Shown here piece after piece: positions 41,001 to 43,845 of a stretch of 43,845 nucleotides of DNA. The notes below the pieces were generated by a model. It was not told the origin of the DNA, made no database searches, and was given only the letters and a program-made list of their open reading frames with translations. Origin of the DNA: Pelagophyceae sp. CCMP2097 (taxonomy: Eukaryota; Sar; Pelagophyceae); contig MU657248.1 in the NCBI GenBank assembly GCA_026770575.1, positions 9,098 through 52,942 of the forward strand. Reading direction: 5' to 3'. The position numbers and the translations under genes were made by a program. Every line of letters starts with the position of its first letter. Position 1 is the stretch's first letter.

Positions 41001-43524
41001 AAGTCCCTCGCCGGATCACACAACTTTTTGACGGGCGCCAAACACTCTCGAAGAGGGCCCGACGGACCTGCTTGGCGTTGTGCGGGAGGAACCACGAGGA
41101 GAAGAGCGCGTGGCCCCGCGCCGGCGCCGTCTCGAGCTACGCAGGTCCTCGGGGCCGCATTTCGGCTGTGGCAATGCGCACCTCGGTCACGGCGTGGAGC
41201 TCGAGGCAGAGCGTCGAATTGGCCAAGACTGACACGGCGATGCGGCCGCGGCGCCTAGGCTCGTCGCTTTTTGGGCTCCGACTTGCGGGACGCAGCCCAA
41301 TCCGGGAAATATGTTCAGAAACCGGGAACCCATTTCGGCAACGCACTGCGCGTCGAGCAGGAACATGAACCGGCGGACGGCGGTGAAGACCTTTTTTGAA
41401 AAGATGTGGGGATGGGCCCGGGACGGAAGCCCGAAAACTATAAGGGCCTAGATGGACGGCGCACGTAAAAAGCGTGGAACTTGGAGTCCATCGTCTTGGC
41501 GAGGGGCATGCGCTGCGTGAGCGCCGCCACGTACTTCTCCAGCTCGGCCTAAACAAGGGTCGGGTTGGACCGTCTTCTCCTGGGATTTGCGCCGTCGGTT
41601 CATGGAAAGAAACGCGGGCAGCCACCTTTGGCCAGCCGCACCTCGCGCAGCGCGCCCCTGCGAAGCACGTCGTACGACCTACGCCGCGCCGTCGACGTTG
41701 TCAAGTGGGTCGAGGGTCTCGATGACCTCAAACTCCTCCGAGCCGCGTCGACGGCGGCTCGCCGGTCGGCGGCGTTGTAGACGTCGCGCACGCCGACGCG
41801 ACCAAAGGCATCTCGCCTAGAGCGCGCTTTCGCAAGCGGCCACCGGCATCTCGCCCGAAACGCGCCGCAAGACGCGCCCCTCCGTCTCCGAGTTGGTCTG
41901 CCGGTTCGTCGGGCCAGCCGGTTCCTCGGGCCAAAAAGGGGCCGTTTTAAGCCGCGTGCGAGGACCCTCGTCCAAGGTACAGGGGACCGCATCTTCGGCC
42001 CTGGGTCTTGCCCCCCCGGGGAAATAGGCCGTCTCAAGTGCCTGCCGGTGGACGATGGGGATCAAGTCCCTGCCGTCTTCTGGACCGTCCCAACTGTCGG
42101 CGGAGAACGGACCATACAAGGGAGCATACAACGGCCATGAGAACGGGCCCGCCTCGTTGCAGCCGCGCAGGGCGCCCAAATGGTCGGGAGAACGCAGCAA
42201 ACTCGTCCACAGAGAAACCGTCTGGCCGAGGCAAAGGTGTGAACAAGGTCGCAAGGGACCCTGGACAAGGGCCCCTGGACAAGGGACGGCACCTTCCAGC
42301 CCGTCGAAACGAGTTGCTCGAGTTGCGGCCCTCTTTGCGAGAACTGTGGACGTCGGGGCCCTCGTCTCGAGCTGTGGACGTCGGGGCCTTTCGGCAGAGC
42401 CGCCTCGAGTTGGCCGCGTCAAATGCTCGAGGAGAGGACCTCTTCGGCACCGTCTCTTCGGGACCCTCTCTTCGGGACCAGAGGCTTCGAGGCCCTCGAG
42501 CAAGGACCGTGGAACTCGTCGGATCCGTCCTCGAGGAGCCGCCCACGGCGCCATCTTCTCCCGAAAGACGGGCTCAAAAGGGCGGCGTCTCCGGGGACTG
42601 TGTAGAGAAGAGGAAGGGCCGTCCTCGAGGGCTTTCGCGCTTCGAGGGCCCGTATCGAGAGCAGCCTCGAGCGGGTTTCGAGCCGAGTTTGGCGCGCGCC
42701 CTCGGCCGAGCCGGCTCCGCGGCCGCACGCCCCGGGAGGCTGCGCCCCTCGAGAGCCGCAAGTGCGGCGCAACCCGCAAGGGTCCAAGAACGCCCCTCGA
42801 GAGTCCCAACACGCCGCTGCGGCACGGGAGCGCGAGGAAGCGCTGCGCCGAGAGCGCGCGCGCAGCGCCGTCGCCGATTTGCGCGACGGCGAGAAAGGCC
42901 TACTTCGACCCTCGATGGCCGAGGTGGACTCGATCCCCAACGGACCTCGTAGTTGAGCCTGCCGGTGCCATCTTGGGGTGGCGACCCAACTCCCGCACAA
43001 AGCGCTTCCCGCAGCTTCTCCAGCGCCCCGGAACCGCATTCGCCGCAGACCTCGCGGTGGCGAAGCTCCGTGGCAAGGACCTGAAAAGGACGCGTCCAAG
43101 GCCGCGCTCTACGGCCGCAAGACGCCTCAAGACGTCGCCTCTTGCACTTCCTCTGACACGCGTCGGGGGACATCGGTCCAAACACATCTGTCCTGGGAGA
43201 TGTGTCTGCCGGTATATGCCCCGTTTCTCTGTCGCTGTGGTCGCTGTCGTTGTGGTCGCCCAGGACGCCGCGGTGTGCGCGCAGCCGATGCCTCGCACCC
43301 CTCTCCGCCTTCTCCCCGCCGGCCCAGAATCGCGGGATCGATTCAAACGACGAATGCCGAGCCGCGTCCGACCGCTTCCGCGAAGCGAAGATGGCCACGA
43401 GGGCTGTGTCCGTAGCATCTGTCGCATCTGTCGCGTCCGTCGCGTCCGTCGCGCTGCCCGCGCCCGCGCCGCCGGCCGCGCCGCCGGCCGCGCCGGCGAG
43501 GAACGTCCTGCGGAGGACGTCCAT
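29033..43524 (-). CDS. PPP2R3C: PP2A B'' regulatory subunit, PPP2R3C/TON2 type
   Basis: EF-hand regulatory subunit that targets protein phosphatase 2A; in plants the TON2/FASS homolog acts at cortical microtubules, in animals at centrosomes. Exons: 43524 to about 43324, 43080-42946, 42899-42826, 41816-41727, 41678-41642, 41548-41465, 41390-41350, 41254-41182, 41136-41068, 38613-38538, 38490-38460, 35993-35948, 35838-35794, 29661-29562, 29503-29460, 29376-29299, 29176-29166 and 29111-29033. Phases agree at every resolved junction. Landmarks in order: SIPRFW, DGTGRLNYEAFLAV, DAFGRVGVRDVYN, SYDVLRRGALREAELEKYV, FTAVRRFMFLLDA, RRGRIAVSVLANS, EF-hand YLELDADHNGMVSPAEL, FVGRVFAESVTY, GEMDFKTYLDL, YFWRLLDVGEKGRIDAF, IFDMVKPQNAAFITVDDLL and FLAYDNREHL. 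Unresolved: about 20 residues after exon 1 and a 13-codon exon between 35793 and 29662. Assembled length, about 450 residues, is normal for the family. Confidence 0.94.
31212..31258 (+). repeat. Diverged palindromic terminal motif
   Basis: CTTGAGCAGGCCCTTCAGAG followed by GGCGTCCCCCC and CGGGGGCCCC. It is a member of the 15788/17980/25763 repeat family, inside the PPP2R3C intron. Confidence 0.65.
31440..31700. repeat. Imperfect fold-back element
   Basis: About 75 bp at 31440-31515 (ACCTTTCGCGAATCGCGCTC, later GGCGTCTTGAATC) is mirrored by 31617-31695 (GATTCAAGACGC, later GAGCGCGATTCGCGAAAG). The 100-bp interior is AT-richer. There is no coding capacity. Confidence 0.75.
31714..32090 (+). repeat. 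Direct duplication of an 80-bp intronic block
   Basis: 31714-31800 and 32011-32090 share TTGGACGGTCCTTGAGAACA, GTCTCTTCGACTGCGGCCCC and TCTGCGAC-TCCCCTGGACGG. An inverted relative lies in the HIRA intron at 4193-4271. Confidence 0.8.
33685..33794. repeat. Perfect 47-bp inverted repeat, 16-nt loop
   Basis: Arms 33685-33731 and 33748-33794 are exactly complementary over 47 bp, with a loop of TTTTAAACCGCGAGGG. It lies within the PPP2R3C intron, so the transcript would form a long perfect hairpin. It could be a young fold-back element or a small-RNA precursor. Confidence 0.9.
36330..38210 (-). repeat. GGCCGTCTCGAGG-type repeats in PPP2R3C intron
   Basis: Two dense blocks (36340-36690 and 37150-38210) of CGAGGGGCC, GGCCGTCTC and CGTTTCGAGG words separate the exons at 35948-35993 and 38460-38490. 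The second block also has a TTTCAACGGC triplication at 37266-37310. Confidence 0.7.
38611..38652 (-). repeat. 11-bp array of tandem 3' splice acceptors
   Basis: On the - strand, three units of AAAATACCAGG run into the exon at 38613, whose acceptor CCAG/G is the end of the last unit. Each unit therefore carries a potential acceptor 11 bp from the next. Confidence 0.75.
38947..39062 (+). repeat. 24-bp minisatellite, five units
   Basis: Five copies of GGGAGACGGGTTGGACCCGT plus CTTC, with few substitutions, inside the PPP2R3C intron between exons 41068 and 38613. Confidence 0.85.
39660..39960 (+). repeat. GATACAAGGT/GTCTGACAAGGT tandem region
   Basis: About 15 irregularly ordered 12-14 bp words: CCCGATACAAGGT, GCCCGTCTGACAAGG and CCCGAGACAAGGT. 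It ends in two GGTGATTTTGTGAAAA copies. It is intronic to PPP2R3C. Confidence 0.8.
40610..40700 (+). repeat. 14-bp tandem repeat (GGGGCCCTTGTTGA)
   Basis: Five to six copies of CCCTTGTTGAGGGG, degrading into CCCTTGTTCTCAGAG and CCATTTTTGAAGGG variants. It is intronic to PPP2R3C. Confidence 0.8.
43409..43452 (-). repeat. 9-bp coding microsatellite in exon 1
   Basis: Repeats of GTCGCGTCC and GTCGCATCT on the + strand encode Ala-Thr-Asp five times near the N-terminus of the PPP2R3C protein. The period is a multiple of 3, so length changes would keep the frame. Confidence 0.8.
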
Positions 43525-43539
43525 GGCCTCTGGAGCGTC

Positions 43540-43577
43540 CAGGGCCCCTCAGGGGCCGGCGCCTATTACTATCTAAG
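43540..43577 (+). repeat. Boundary motif upstream of PPP2R3C
   Basis: CAGGGCCCCTCAGGGGCC, then GGCGCC and TATTACTATCTAAG. It ends 15 bp from the start codon at 43524 and points away from the gene, as do the two copies around HIRA. It overlaps the presumed 5' leader or core promoter. Confidence 0.8.
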
Positions 43578-43845
43578 GATTTGTTCAACTTGAGAGTAGG
43601 GAACTGCCTCTTCAATTTGGTACGCTCTCCTAATTTGGTACGCTTTCGCTATTTTTAGCGCCGGGCAGGCTGTACGCCGACTACGAGGCTGATACTTCGG
43701 ATCGGGGCCCGGGACGATGGTCTCTGCGAGCTGCCCAAATTTCAGGCTCGCCCGAGGGCTGGTTGAACCAGCCACCAACCCGCTAAGCTTCGCCAAAAAG
43801 GCAAGTCGGCCAAAATCTCTTGACCGGCGGCGGTGGTTCGGCGCG

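Overview
The window is nuclear DNA of a GC-rich microbial eukaryote. A unicellular alga is likely, because the RING plus Sel1-repeat gene architecture is common in algal genomes, but the lineage cannot be fixed from the sequence. It is not prokaryotic: all four recognisable genes are broken into many short exons. Exons were found by protein-family similarity, splice-site sequence and reading-phase continuity. Most long open frames in this GC-rich DNA are spurious.

Layout. (1) 382-9399: a HIRA histone chaperone gene on the + strand (669-9299), bracketed by inverted copies of a short boundary motif (GGGCCCC palindrome plus TATTACTATCTAAG). (2) 9400-15740: no gene. This is a nest of repeats: a 441-bp fold-back TIR element, a SINE-like insertion with a 15-bp target duplication, a 1.8-kb array of alternating GGCGGC/GCCGCC blocks, and a 486-bp TIR element with a TA target duplication. 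(3) 15741-20263, - strand: a RING-finger/Sel1-repeat protein whose C-terminus is encoded by an interspersed repeat; its largest intron holds a 300-N assembly gap. (4) 21005-24844, - strand: a zinc-dependent cytidine/dCMP-type deaminase split by a 2.8-kb intron. (5) 24912-25781: an 870-bp TIR element related to the array region. (6) 25782-29032: intergenic, AT-richer, with repeats. (7) 29033-43524, - strand: a PPP2R3C/TON2-type (B'') regulatory subunit of protein phosphatase 2A, at least 18 exons over 14.5 kb, with another boundary motif just upstream of its start codon.

The genes are unrelated housekeeping functions (chromatin assembly, ubiquitin ligation or scaffolding, nucleotide or RNA deamination, phosphatase targeting) and form no evident pathway. 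The unusual content is in genome structure. About a quarter of the introns I could resolve use GC-AG rather than GT-AG. Introns are either tiny (45-110 bp) or several kb long and filled with degenerate GACGGCC/CTCGAGG repeats, fold-back hairpins and repeats shared between genes. One internal exon appears to be 11 nt long.
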